Shown piece after piece: positions 24,754 through 33,249 of a stretch of DNA of 39,116 nucleotides. This DNA comes from Hyphomicrobiales bacterium (GTDB lineage: Bacteria; Pseudomonadota; Alphaproteobacteria; Rhizobiales; Rhizobiaceae), in assembly GCA_900467745.1 (NCBI GenBank), contig UBQW01000002.1, forward strand, positions 1-39,116, written 5' to 3'. The notes beneath the pieces were generated by a model. That model did not search any database and was not told where the DNA came from. It saw only the letters and a list, made by a program, of their open reading frames with translations. Within the stretch, counting starts at the first letter, position 1; each line of letters opens with the position of its first letter. A program made the translations under genes and the position numbers.

Positions 24754-25374
24754 ATGTTCTCCATTTCGGCCGCGCTCTCCGGTCTCTTCCTCGGCGCTTC
24801 CCTCATCATCGCCATCGGTGCCCAGAATGCCTTCATTCTCAGGCAGGGGCTGCTGCGCTCGCATGTCTTCATCCTGTGCCTCATCTGCGCCCTGTCGGAT
24901 GCGCTGCTGATTGCGGCAGGTGTGGCCGGCCTCGGCACGCTCGTCTCGCAATCGCCGACGCTGATTACCGTCGTAAGCCTCGGCGGCATGCTGTTTCTCG
25001 GCACTTACTCATTCATGGCATTCCGGCGCGCGCTTCACCCCGGCGCCATCGAGGCGGGAACGCCGGAGCCGTTGGGGCTAAAGGCGGCTGTGGCCACGTG
25101 CCTGGCTTTCACCTTCCTCAACCCGCACGTCTATCTCGACACGGTCGTGCTGCTCGGCAGCCTGTCGGCCGCCTATCACGGTGCCGATCGCCTGGCGTAC
25201 GGCCTCGGGGCCGCAGCTGCGTCATTCATCTGGTTTTTTGGTCTGGGCTACGGTGCGCGTCTACTGCAACCGGTCTTTGCCAAACCCGCCGCATGGCGGG
25301 TTCTCGACGTGCTCATCGGCATCGTCATGGCGCTTCTGGCTATCAGCCTCGGCGCCCGTGTCCTGACGTCGTGA
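24754..25374 (+). CDS. LysE/ArgO-family amino acid exporter
   Basis: A 206-residue inner-membrane protein with about six hydrophobic segments. The LysE signature is IIAIGAQNAFILRQGLL near the N-terminus and the box FTFLNPHVYLDTV in the middle, which specifically resemble the ArgO/LysE group that exports basic amino acids. The ATG at 24754 has TCCGGAAAAT before it; an earlier in-frame start lies within the SRAP tail. It is 37 nt after SRAP and converges on the 45-residue gene, whose stop abuts it. No LysG-like regulator is adjacent. Confidence 0.88.
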   Translation: MFSISAALSGLFLGASLIIAIGAQNAFILRQGLLRSHVFILCLICALSDALLIAAGVAGLGTLVSQSPTLITVVSLGGMLFLGTYSFMAFRRALHPGAIEAGTPEPLGLKAAVATCLAFTFLNPHVYLDTVVLLGSLSAAYHGADRLAYGLGAAAASFIWFFGLGYGARLLQPVFAKPAAWRVLDVLIGIVMALLAISLGARVLTS

Positions 25375-25512
25375 TCAGGCGATCTTCTTGGCGAGTGCCG
25401 GCTTTTTCAGCATCAGCGCCGCAGCCAGAACGGCCTTCAGGCCGAGCGGGCGGTAGTGCGCGCTGAGATCGGTCTTTGCAGGCTGTTCCACATTCGTCTT
25501 CTTCGGGGTCAC
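25375..25512 (-). CDS. 45-residue hypothetical protein
   Basis: MTPKKTNVEQPAKTDLSAHY begins the product, followed by a hydrophobic amphipathic segment RPLGLKAVLAAALMLKKPA and a basic end. The GTG start at 25512 has a perfect AAGGAGAG at 6 nt, which is why I trust the gene although it is short. It is soluble or peripheral, with one helix perhaps touching membrane. I recall similar small proteins in rhizobia but cannot name the family. Its stop touches that of the convergent LysE gene. Confidence 0.68.
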   Translation of the reverse strand: MTPKKTNVEQPAKTDLSAHYRPLGLKAVLAAALMLKKPALAKKIA

Positions 25513-25670
25513 GTTACTCTCCTTAACTTCTGTCCCTAGACTCTTATATTTATTGCTCTTTTGCCCGAAATAGCGACAAAATGGAGGCAAGACACATCAT
25601 GATTTGTGTCGCCAAACCATAATTCGCGAGGCTTGAGCGGGGCAGGATAGATTAGGATTGTCTGGAAAAC

Positions 25671-26519
25671 TCAGATGTGACGGCCGATATCATCTTCGCC
25701 GACACCCGGCTCTTCGATCGTCAGCGTGCCGTACTTGCGCTTCCATTTGCGGGCGCCGAACGGCAGCGTGCAGAGGTAGACCACGGCGGTCAGCGACATG
25801 ACTTCCCAGGTGAAGCTCGACAGCATGGCGACGTAAAGCACCACGCCAAGCATCATCGGCAGCACCAGATCGCGCCGAAGCTTGGTGCCTTCCGATTTGC
25901 CCGACCAGACCGGCAGGCGGCTGATCAGAAGGAAGGCGATGAGCACGGTGTAGGCGGCCGAGAGATAGCCGAAGGTCTTGTCCGTGGTCATCCCGAGGAA
26001 GCCGAGATAGACCGGCAGAAGCACCAGCATGGCGCCGGCAGGAGCCGGCACGCCGACGAAATATTCCGACTGCCAGCTCGCCTTGTTTTCCCGCTCCGAC
26101 ATGACGTTGAAGCGCGCCAGGCGCAGGCCGGCAGCGATCGCATAAATGAGAGCCGCGATCCAACCGAGCGAACGCGCCTGATCCAGTGCGAAGACATAGA
26201 CGACCAGCGCCGGTGCAACACCGAAATTGACGATATCGGCCAGCGAATCCATCTGCGCGCCGAACTTCGACGTCGCCTTCATCAGCCGCGCGACGCGCCC
26301 GTCGATACCGTCGAGGAAGGCGGCGACGAGCACCATGCCGACGGCAAGCTCGTAGCGGTTTTCGAAGGCGAGCCGAATGCCCGTCAGGCCGGCGCAAATC
26401 GCCAGGATAGTGATCAGGTTGGGAACGACCAGCCGCAGCGGAATCTCGCGAAGCCGTGGCCCACGTCCCGAATCATCGGGTGGGCCATTGGGTTCGAAAG
26501 GCGGGAAGGGCGTTTCCAT
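25671..26519 (-). CDS. pssA: CDP-diacylglycerol-serine O-phosphatidyltransferase (type II Pss)
   Basis: Joins CDP-diacylglycerol and serine to form phosphatidylserine, precursor of phosphatidylethanolamine, in the inner membrane. The 282-residue protein has the full CDP-alcohol motif DGRVAR (73-78), Gly87, Asp91, Asp95, and several membrane segments. The N-terminal PNLITILAICAGLTGIRLAF is typical of the small integral-membrane class used by alphaproteobacteria rather than the E. coli type. TAGGAG precedes the ATG. It follows psd by 20 nt, so the two steps of PE synthesis form an operon. Confidence 0.94.
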   Translation of the reverse strand: METPFPPFEPNGPPDDSGRGPRLREIPLRLVVPNLITILAICAGLTGIRLAFENRYELAVGMVLVAAFLDGIDGRVARLMKATSKFGAQMDSLADIVNFGVAPALVVYVFALDQARSLGWIAALIYAIAAGLRLARFNVMSERENKASWQSEYFVGVPAPAGAMLVLLPVYLGFLGMTTDKTFGYLSAAYTVLIAFLLISRLPVWSGKSEGTKLRRDLVLPMMLGVVLYVAMLSSFTWEVMSLTAVVYLCTLPFGARKWKRKYGTLTIEEPGVGEDDIGRHI

Positions 26520-26539
26520 GATCGCGCTCCTAATGGTTC

Positions 26540-27238
26540 TCAGGCGCGGCGGCTGACGACGGGGCCCTTGGCGGAGCCGAATTCGGCCAGCACCGTTTCA
26601 CCAGCGATCGCCGTCTGGCCGAGCGTGACACGCGGCTGCGCGCCCTCGGGAAGGAAGACGTCGAGGCGCGAGCCGAAGCGGATCAGGCCGAAGCGCTCGC
26701 CGGCATCCAGCGGCTCGTTGGCGTTGGCCCAGCAGAGAATGCGGCGCGCCACGAGGCCGGCGATCTGCACGACGCCGATCTGGCCATGGGCGGTCTCGAT
26801 GACGAGGCCGTTGCGCTCATTGTCTTCGCTGGCCTTGTCGAGCTCGGCGTTGACGAAGCTTCCCGAGCGATAGTTGACGCTGACGATACGGCCGCGCATC
26901 GGGGCGCGGTTCACATGGCAGTTGAAGACATTCATGAAGACGGAGATGCGCAGCATCGGCGCCGAGCCGAGATTGAGCTCCGCCGGCGGCACGACCAACT
27001 GCACGGACGATACCTTGCCGTCCGCGGGCGATATCACCAGATCGTCGTCCTGCGGCGTCATGCGCTCCGGATCACGGAAGAAATAGGCGCACCACAGCGT
27101 CAGGATCAGGCCGATCCAGAACAGCGGCTTGAAGATCCAGCCGAGAATGAGGGAGGCCACGAAGAAGGCCGCGATGAAGGGATAACCTTCCTTGTGCACC
27201 GGAACGATCGTGTTGCGTACCGTATTGAACAAGCTCAT
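26540..27238 (-). CDS. psd: Phosphatidylserine decarboxylase proenzyme
   Basis: Converts phosphatidylserine to phosphatidylethanolamine. The 232-residue form is the short proenzyme type found in alphaproteobacteria. It has two N-terminal membrane segments (about 20-52), SPADGKVSS, and the self-cleavage site RFGSRLD with Gly189-Ser190, where Ser190 becomes the pyruvoyl group. The conserved NVHRSP block is represented by [10 protein letters not shown]. The ATG at 27238 has TAGGAGAG before it; an in-frame start further up at 27322 is not supported. It precedes pssA. Confidence 0.94.
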   Translation of the reverse strand: MSLFNTVRNTIVPVHKEGYPFIAAFFVASLILGWIFKPLFWIGLILTLWCAYFFRDPERMTPQDDDLVISPADGKVSSVQLVVPPAELNLGSAPMLRISVFMNVFNCHVNRAPMRGRIVSVNYRSGSFVNAELDKASEDNERNGLVIETAHGQIGVVQIAGLVARRILCWANANEPLDAGERFGLIRFGSRLDVFLPEGAQPRVTLGQTAIAGETVLAEFGSAKGPVVSRRA

Positions 27239-27357
27239 GTATGCCGCTCTCCTAGCGTTTTCGTCTCCGCTGGTTACAGGGAAACACTCCTGGGGGCAAT
27301 GCCGATGCCCTCTCATGCACATCTAAGCTTGCTGATGGACGGCAAGCGTCTGCAGGC

Positions 27358-29235
27358 TCAGGTGGCCGGCGCCAGCCGGTTGACCACGCCAAGATCGTCG
27401 TTCTCGCGCACCTGCTTCAGATGCTCCTCGGCCTGTGTGGCCTCGCGCTGCCGGCTCCACATCGAGGCGTAGAGGCCGTTCTTCAGCAGGAGCTCCGCAT
27501 GCGTGCCACGCTCGGCGATCTCGCCGGCCTTGAGCACGATGATTTCGTCGGCACCGATCACGGTCGAAAGGCGGTGAGCGATGACGAGCGTCGTGCGGTT
27601 CTTCGAGACGACGTCGAGCGCGGTCTGGATCTCGCGTTCGGTCGTCGTGTCGAGCGCCGACGTCGCCTCGTCGAGGATGAGGATCGGCGGGGCCTTCAGG
27701 ATCGTGCGCGCAATCGCCACGCGCTGCTTCTCGCCGCCCGAGAGCTTCAACCCACGCTCGCCGACCATGGTGTTGAAACCTTCCGGCAGTAGGTCGATGA
27801 AGTGGGCGATCTGCGCGATCTCGGCCGCGGTCTTGACCTCGGCTTCGGTGGCCGACGGCCGGCCGTAGCGGATGTTGTAGGCAACGGTGTCGTTGAAGAG
27901 CACGGTGTCCTGCGGAACCATGCCGATCGCGGTGCGCAGGCTCTTCTGCGTGACGCCACGCACATCCTGGCCATCGACGGTGATGGAGCCGCTCTGGATG
28001 TCGTAGAAGCGATAGAGCAGCCGCGACATGGTCGACTTGCCGGCCCCTGAGGGCCCGACGATCGCCACCGTCTTTCCGGCCGGTACGTCGAACGAAATTC
28101 CCTTCAGGATCGGGCGGGCCGGGTCATAGGCGAAGTGCACATCCTTGAACGAGATGGCGCCCTGCTCGATGTTCAGCGGCTTGGCATCCGGTGCATCCTT
28201 GACCTCGGCCTGCACTTCGAGCAGGTCGAACATCTGCTCGATATCGGTCAGGCCCTGGCGGATTTCGCGGTAGACGAAGCCGATAAAGTTGAGCGGCACG
28301 GAAAGCTGCAGCAGCATGGCGTTGACGAAGACAAAGTCGCCGACGGTCTGCTCGCCGCGCTGTACTGCCAGCGCCGAAAGAATGAGCATCACGGTCGTGC
28401 CGAGGCCGAAGATCACGCCCTGGCCGAAGTTCAGCCAGCCGAGCGACGTCCAGACGCTGGTCGCAGCCTTCTCGTAACGCTCCATCGAGGTATCGAAGCG
28501 CTTGGCTTCCATGTCCTCGTTGCCGAAATATTTGACCGTCTCGAAGTTCAGAAGCGAATCGATCGCCTTGGTATTGGCGTCCGTATCGCTGTCGTTCATC
28601 GTCTTGCGAATGGAGATGCGCCAGTCGCTGGCCCGGATGGTGAACCAGATATAGGCCCAGACGGTGAAGGCCGTGACCGCCAGATACGAGAAGCCGTAGC
28701 CCCACCAGAAGATGATGGCGGTGAGCAGGAACTCGATCAGCGTCGGCACGGAGTTCAGGATCGTGAAGCGAACGATCGTCTCGATGCCCTTCGTACCGCG
28801 CTCGATGATCCGCGACAGGCCACCCGTCTTGCGCTCAAGATGAAAGCGCAGCGATAGTTCGTGCATGTGTACGAAGGTCTTGTAGGCAAGCTGGCGCACC
28901 GCATACTGGCCGACACTGGCAAACAGTGCGTCGCGCAGTTGGTTCAGGCCGAGCTGGATCAGCCGGGTGAGGTTATAGGCGATGACAAGCGCGATGGCGC
29001 CAACGAGGAGATCAGGCACCTTGCCCGCAAGGTCAGACTTGCCGTTCAGCGCATCCGTCGACCACTTGAAGAAGTAAGGCACGAGCAGCAGCACGAACTT
29101 CGATATGAGCAGGTAGACCGATGCCCAGACGACGCGCATCTTCAGATCGCCGCGCCCCGTCGGCCACATGTAGGGCCAGAGATTGAAGAGGGTCCGCAAC
29201 AGATTGGAGTCTGAAACTGTCTTGCCGTTTGCCAT
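27358..29235 (-). CDS. Atm1-type ABC exporter (ATP-binding and membrane domains fused)
   Basis: A 625-residue half-transporter, expected to form a homodimer in the inner membrane and export glutathione-linked compounds or metal-thiol complexes. The N-terminal part has six membrane helices; the nucleotide-binding domain has Walker A GPSGAGKST (394-402), signature LSGGEKQR, Walker B ILILDEATS and the switch His in AHRLST. By my recollection of the Novosphingobium Atm1 structure, the glutathione-contact residues Tyr195, Arg206, Arg210, Asn269, Gln272 and Arg323 occur here at the same numbers, including the LNFGQ motif. ERGTKGI is another family mark. GGAGA precedes the ATG. Upstream of psd by 119 nt. 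A role in heavy-metal or Fe-S homeostasis is inferred. Confidence 0.9.
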   Translation of the reverse strand: MANGKTVSDSNLLRTLFNLWPYMWPTGRGDLKMRVVWASVYLLISKFVLLLVPYFFKWSTDALNGKSDLAGKVPDLLVGAIALVIAYNLTRLIQLGLNQLRDALFASVGQYAVRQLAYKTFVHMHELSLRFHLERKTGGLSRIIERGTKGIETIVRFTILNSVPTLIEFLLTAIIFWWGYGFSYLAVTAFTVWAYIWFTIRASDWRISIRKTMNDSDTDANTKAIDSLLNFETVKYFGNEDMEAKRFDTSMERYEKAATSVWTSLGWLNFGQGVIFGLGTTVMLILSALAVQRGEQTVGDFVFVNAMLLQLSVPLNFIGFVYREIRQGLTDIEQMFDLLEVQAEVKDAPDAKPLNIEQGAISFKDVHFAYDPARPILKGISFDVPAGKTVAIVGPSGAGKSTMSRLLYRFYDIQSGSITVDGQDVRGVTQKSLRTAIGMVPQDTVLFNDTVAYNIRYGRPSATEAEVKTAAEIAQIAHFIDLLPEGFNTMVGERGLKLSGGEKQRVAIARTILKAPPILILDEATSALDTTTEREIQTALDVVSKNRTTLVIAHRLSTVIGADEIIVLKAGEIAERGTHAELLLKNGLYASMWSRQREATQAEEHLKQVRENDDLGVVNRLAPAT

Positions 29236-29381
29236 GCATGTCTCCGGCCCGCGTCAGGCCCTGGAAGTGTCGTGTTGTCGGCAAAGAGGGGAAGGGCGAG
29301 CGTAGGGGCCGCCGCCTGACATGATCGCCGTCAACGCCAAATAGGGTTGCGGGCGGATCAATACAACATAAGAAGATCAAA

Positions 29382-29416
29382 GGAAAAGAGAGGCCGGCAA
29401 TCTATCGATGCCGGCC
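29382..29416 (-). terminator. Intrinsic terminator of the LysM gene
   Basis: On the minus strand GGCCGGCA / TGCCGGCC (8-bp stem, 9-nt loop, 29392-29416) followed by TCTCTTTTCC. It is 32 nt after the LysM stop at 29449. Confidence 0.75.
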
Positions 29417-29448
29417 CCTGTAATCTTTTACCAGTACTGTTGTCTGTC

Positions 29449-31428
29449 CTAGAGATGCTCGCCCGACATGCGCTTGCGGTGCATCTCTTCCGCGTTGGGC
29501 AAGGCATCCTTCGGAAGACCGAAGACCTGGCCCGGAAGAATGCGATCCGGGTTGACGATCTTGTCCTCGTTGGCGACGTAGATCGTCGTGTAGCGCACGC
29601 CCGCGCCATAGATGCGGCGCGAGATCTGCCACAGCGTATCGCCGCGGCGGATGATCACGGTTTCCTTGCTCTCCTGCAGCGGCGCCTGCTCGATGGTCGC
29701 TGGACCGGCGTCGCCGCTCGCAACCTCGTTTGCAGGGGCAGCCGGTGCCACGGGTGCTGCCGGCGGTGCCGTCAGATCGGCCACCATCTGGCCGAGCTTG
29801 GCGAGTGCAGCGCCGACCGAGCTGGCATCGCGCGGCAGCGATTGCAGCAGCTTTAGCGCGTCGCTTGCCTTCATCGAAGCGGTTGTGACACGCTCCTTGA
29901 AGTCGGCGGTCGCATCGGCGGCGGCACGGAAATCGACGATCGATTTCAGCGCGAACTCGTTGGCCGAGCGCGCGGCCGCGAGCTGCTCGTTGCCGGGCAC
30001 CTTGCCGTCGCTGAACAGGCCGCTCAAAAGCGCAAATGCCTTGGCCGCATCGTTCTTCAGCTTGCCGAGCGCGCCTTCGTCGAGCGAGATCATTGGCGTC
30101 ACCGCGTTGCCCGTGGGCGTGCCGGACTGCGCTGCCACCGTGACCTGGTTGCCTTCGGGGCGGTTGAAGTTGACGGAAGCGCGAACCAGAACCTTGCCGG
30201 CCGCATCGACGACGTCGACGCGGATCTTGTGGTCGCCGACGGCAAGCGGCATCACGCCGTCGATGACGAAGTGGCCATCCGCGCCGGCCTTGGCCTTGCC
30301 GATCAGCTTGTCGTCGGCATAGCCGAAGACGTTGGCCTGAGGCTTCGCGGTACCGGCGACGAAGATCTTGTCGCCTTCGATTTCGACGGCATTGACCCGG
30401 ACGTCAGCCGGTGCGGCTGCCATAGCCGGTGCGGTTGCCGTCTCCGATGTCGCGGGAGCCTGCGCCTGCGGCGCTGCCGATGCCTGGTCGGTCGGGGTGG
30501 CGTTGTTGGCTGCTGCCGGTGGCGTCACACCTGGAGCGGTGATGATGCGGCTGGCGGCGCCCGGCTTGGAGACCATGGCGAGCAACTGCGATGCATTGCC
30601 GTCCTTGGGGATGGAGATCGTGGCGATCTCTTCCGAGGTCGTCACCTTGCCGTCCTTGGCAGTCGCGCGCAGCTGCAGCTGGTGGTCGCCGGCGGCAAGC
30701 GGATTGTCGAGAACCGCGACGAAATCGCCATTGTCGCCGACATCGGTACCCATCAGCACCTTGTCGCCGTCGAGGATTTCAAGCTTGCTGTTCGGCTCGG
30801 CGGAACCGGCAATGACGGTGGAGCCGTCAGGCTCGACGCGCAATACATCGAAGGTCGGCAGCTTCGGACCTTCGGCAACCGGTGCGGCGTTGTCCTGCGT
30901 CTGCGGTGCTGCGGGCTCCGGCGCGCCCGTAAGGGCCGCTTCGGCACGTGCAATCGCGGCGGCTGCGTCGGCGATGTTTTCGGGCAGCGCCTGGATGATG
31001 GAGAGCGCCTTGGCGGCGCCGGCCTTGGCCTTGTCGATCGCGGCTGTGGTGATCGGGTTGGTACCCTCGGGCGTCGCGAAATCGGCGAGCGCCTGAAGCG
31101 CGCCGATCGTCTTCGTCTTGGCGCTTGCGAAAACGTCGTCGGTCGGACCCTTGCCGTCGGCAAACAGCGCCTTAAGTTCGCCAAGTGCCTGTCCGGCTGC
31201 CGTCGTCAGGCCGCCGAGCTTCTGCGCGGTCGCGGCATCGTCGGGCGCCGACGGACGCGAGGTCTTGGCGGATTCGGTTACGGTTTTCTTGACCTCGGAG
31301 CTTGCCTGATTGATTGCGTCACCAACCTTGCCGGCATCGCCACCGATACGCGGCATGACGACAAAGACCATCAACAGAATTGCGATTACAAGCACTGCAA
31401 GGGCCAGCAAGCCGGCACGGTTTTTCAT
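29449..31428 (-). CDS. Membrane-anchored LysM protein with two helical and two Ig-like repeats
   Basis: A 659-residue protein with an N-terminal membrane anchor (residues 4-25), then a helical repeat (about 70-168), an Ig-like repeat (192-262), a second Ig-like repeat (343-421), a second helical repeat (449-554) and a C-terminal LysM domain (589-639; RRGDTLWQISRRIYG). The order is mirror-like: helical, Ig, Ig, helical. Ala/Pro-rich linkers join them. LysM binds peptidoglycan GlcNAc, so it should bridge membrane and cell wall. The second of two adjacent ATGs (31428) is chosen because GGGGAG lies 8 nt upstream. A longer frame to 31521 has no support. Followed by a terminator. Precise function unknown. 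Confidence 0.9.
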   Translation of the reverse strand: MKNRAGLLALAVLVIAILLMVFVVMPRIGGDAGKVGDAINQASSEVKKTVTESAKTSRPSAPDDAATAQKLGGLTTAAGQALGELKALFADGKGPTDDVFASAKTKTIGALQALADFATPEGTNPITTAAIDKAKAGAAKALSIIQALPENIADAAAAIARAEAALTGAPEPAAPQTQDNAAPVAEGPKLPTFDVLRVEPDGSTVIAGSAEPNSKLEILDGDKVLMGTDVGDNGDFVAVLDNPLAAGDHQLQLRATAKDGKVTTSEEIATISIPKDGNASQLLAMVSKPGAASRIITAPGVTPPAAANNATPTDQASAAPQAQAPATSETATAPAMAAAPADVRVNAVEIEGDKIFVAGTAKPQANVFGYADDKLIGKAKAGADGHFVIDGVMPLAVGDHKIRVDVVDAAGKVLVRASVNFNRPEGNQVTVAAQSGTPTGNAVTPMISLDEGALGKLKNDAAKAFALLSGLFSDGKVPGNEQLAAARSANEFALKSIVDFRAAADATADFKERVTTASMKASDALKLLQSLPRDASSVGAALAKLGQMVADLTAPPAAPVAPAAPANEVASGDAGPATIEQAPLQESKETVIIRRGDTLWQISRRIYGAGVRYTTIYVANEDKIVNPDRILPGQVFGLPKDALPNAEEMHRKRMSGEHL

Positions 31429-31550
31429 CATCAGGTCTCCCCAAGCGGCAATCTTGCCAGACTTCCTGAAATTGCTAGCGATTCCCGTTGCTTTGCACAA
31501 GCAGTCAAAGTAGCCGGGCAAATGTAAGATGTATGTTTTCCGTCATTTTT

Positions 31551-31579
31551 CTTGACTGGACCCAGAGAGAATAGTTGTT
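31551..31579 (+). promoter_or_regulatory. Candidate promoter of the LOG gene (leaderless type)
   Basis: A perfect CTTGAC (31551-31556) with a weak GTTGTT 17 nt later. The box starts exactly 36 nt before the ATG at 31587; there is no Shine-Dalgarno at the ATG. Confidence 0.35.
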
Positions 31580-31586
31580 TGCTCCC

Positions 31587-32210
31587 ATGACAGATCAATC
31601 TCATTCCATTCGCTCCATCTGTGTCTACTGTGGTTCGCGCCCCGGCAGCGACCCGAGCCACATGGCCGCCGGCCGTGCGCTGGGCAAGGAGATCGCCGAT
31701 TACGGCCTGCGCCTGATCTATGGCGGCGGCACCAAGGGGATCATGGGGGCGGTTGCGAGCGGTACGCTCTCGAACGGCGGTCAGGTGACCGGCATCATTC
31801 CCGAATTCCTGATCGACATGGAGGCGACCCGCCACTCCCTCGGCCAGCTCAACGAGTTGATTGTAACGCCTGACATGCATGCGCGCAAACACACGATGTT
31901 CGAGCGCTCGGATGCCTTCGTGGCGCTTCCCGGCGGTATCGGCACGCTGGAGGAAATCATCGAGATCATGACCTGGGCGCAGCTCGGCCGTCACGAAAAG
32001 CCGATGATCTTCGCCAACATCAACGGCTTCTGGGACCCGATGATGGAGCTCCTGCGCCACATGACGGACGAAGGCTTCATCCATACCGCCCACCGGGTGC
32101 AGCCGCTGGTCATCGATACTATCGAAGAGATCATCCCGGCGATCATGGCGCAGGCCGCCGAATTTGCCAGCGACCGCGACGGCGAGGAAGCCGTTATCTC
32201 GAAATTATAA
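31587..32210 (+). CDS. LOG-family protein (cytokinin-type nucleoside 5'-monophosphate phosphoribohydrolase)
   Basis: A 207-residue protein with the family motifs GGGTKGIMG (46-54), MHARKHTMFE (98-107) and PGGIGTLEE (115-123), the pattern of LOG enzymes that release free base from cytokinin nucleotides and, more broadly, hydrolyse nucleoside monophosphates. This matters because rhizobia live with plants, but the family is also present in non-plant bacteria, so cytokinin activation is only a possibility. The ATG at 31587 is chosen; a TTG at 31575 adds 4 residues with AGAGAGA upstream. It converges on rarD, 10 nt between stops, and diverges from the LysM gene. Confidence 0.9.
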   Translation: MTDQSHSIRSICVYCGSRPGSDPSHMAAGRALGKEIADYGLRLIYGGGTKGIMGAVASGTLSNGGQVTGIIPEFLIDMEATRHSLGQLNELIVTPDMHARKHTMFERSDAFVALPGGIGTLEEIIEIMTWAQLGRHEKPMIFANINGFWDPMMELLRHMTDEGFIHTAHRVQPLVIDTIEEIIPAIMAQAAEFASDRDGEEAVISKL

Positions 32211-32220
32211 TTGCGGGGGC

Positions 32221-33135
32221 TTATCGCCGCCGACTGCCTCTCAGCATCGACCACGTATAGAGGAAAAGTCCTGCCCAGATCAGCGGGAAGGCGATCATGC
32301 GCGCGGTGCCAAGCGGCTCCTTGAAGATGAAGACGGCGATGAGAAAGATCATCGTCGGCGCGATATACTGCATGATACCTATCGTCGACAGCTTCAGAAG
32401 CTTGGCGCCGTTGGCATAGATCATCAAAGGCACGGCCGTGATCAAGCCGCAGCCGAGAAGGAGCGCCGTATCGCTCCAGCCGGTACGATAGAAATGCCCG
32501 TCTCCGGTGCCGAGCTCCAGATAGAGAACATAAAAGAAGGCCGGGACGCTCAGGATTAGCACTTCAAGGAAGAACCCCTGGTTCGGTCCAAGCGGCAGCG
32601 TCTTGCGAAACAGCGCGTATAGGCCCCAGGTAATCGTCAGCGTCAGCGAAACCCACGGAATGCCGCCGCTGTCGACCGCGAGCACGACGACGGCGAGACC
32701 CGCGAGCACGATTGCGCCGATCTGTGCCGGCCGCAGCTTCTCTTTCAGCACCACGGCGCCGAGGAAGATGCTGAAGAGCGGATTGATGAAATAGCCAAGT
32801 GCAGCATCCAGCGAATGCCCGGCGCCGATCGCCCAGACATAGGTTCCCCAGTTGACCGTGATCAGCGATGCCGTGAGTGCCGCCATCGCCAGCATGCGCG
32901 GAGAGCGCAGCGCGATGCGGATGTCCTGCGTGCGGCCGAGCACGATGAGCACGATGCCGGCAAGCGGCAGCGACCAGAGGATGCGATGCGCGATAACCTC
33001 GGCCGGCGAAATATGCGCGACCGCCTTCATGTAAATCGGCAGGAAGCCCCAGAGCAGATAGGCCGTAAGCGCGAAGGCGAAGCCACGCGGACTGTCCTCG
33101 TTTTTCACGAGGGGAATGCTTGCATCGGCGGACAT
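32221..33135 (-). CDS. rarD: RarD-type EamA membrane transporter
   Basis: A 304-residue inner-membrane protein with about ten hydrophobic helices in two EamA repeats. The RarD group is marked by FALTAYLLWGFLPIYMKAV at the start, SPAEVIAHRILWSL and NWGTYVWAIGAGHSLDAALG in the middle, and YIAPTMIFLIAVFIFKEP near the end. RarD was named for chloramphenicol sensitivity in E. coli, but the true substrate is not settled. The ATG at 33135 has only a weak GGAA upstream. It is divergent from the PCMT-like gene. Confidence 0.9.
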   Translation of the reverse strand: MSADASIPLVKNEDSPRGFAFALTAYLLWGFLPIYMKAVAHISPAEVIAHRILWSLPLAGIVLIVLGRTQDIRIALRSPRMLAMAALTASLITVNWGTYVWAIGAGHSLDAALGYFINPLFSIFLGAVVLKEKLRPAQIGAIVLAGLAVVVLAVDSGGIPWVSLTLTITWGLYALFRKTLPLGPNQGFFLEVLILSVPAFFYVLYLELGTGDGHFYRTGWSDTALLLGCGLITAVPLMIYANGAKLLKLSTIGIMQYIAPTMIFLIAVFIFKEPLGTARMIAFPLIWAGLFLYTWSMLRGSRRR

Positions 33136-33249
33136 TGGGTGTTTCCATTGGTTCTTATGATTGGCACCCGATTAGCGCAACGGCCGTGAATAGGCCAATT
33201 CATTTCATTGAAGCGATATTCGCTATTGCTGAATTATCAGGATCAGACC

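Noticed and set aside
25677..26873. 398-residue plus-strand open frame
   Set aside because: Antisense to pssA and psd, both of which have complete catalytic motifs.
30229..31527. 432-residue plus-strand open frame
   Set aside because: Antisense to the LysM gene; product is repetitive with no family pattern or ribosome binding site.
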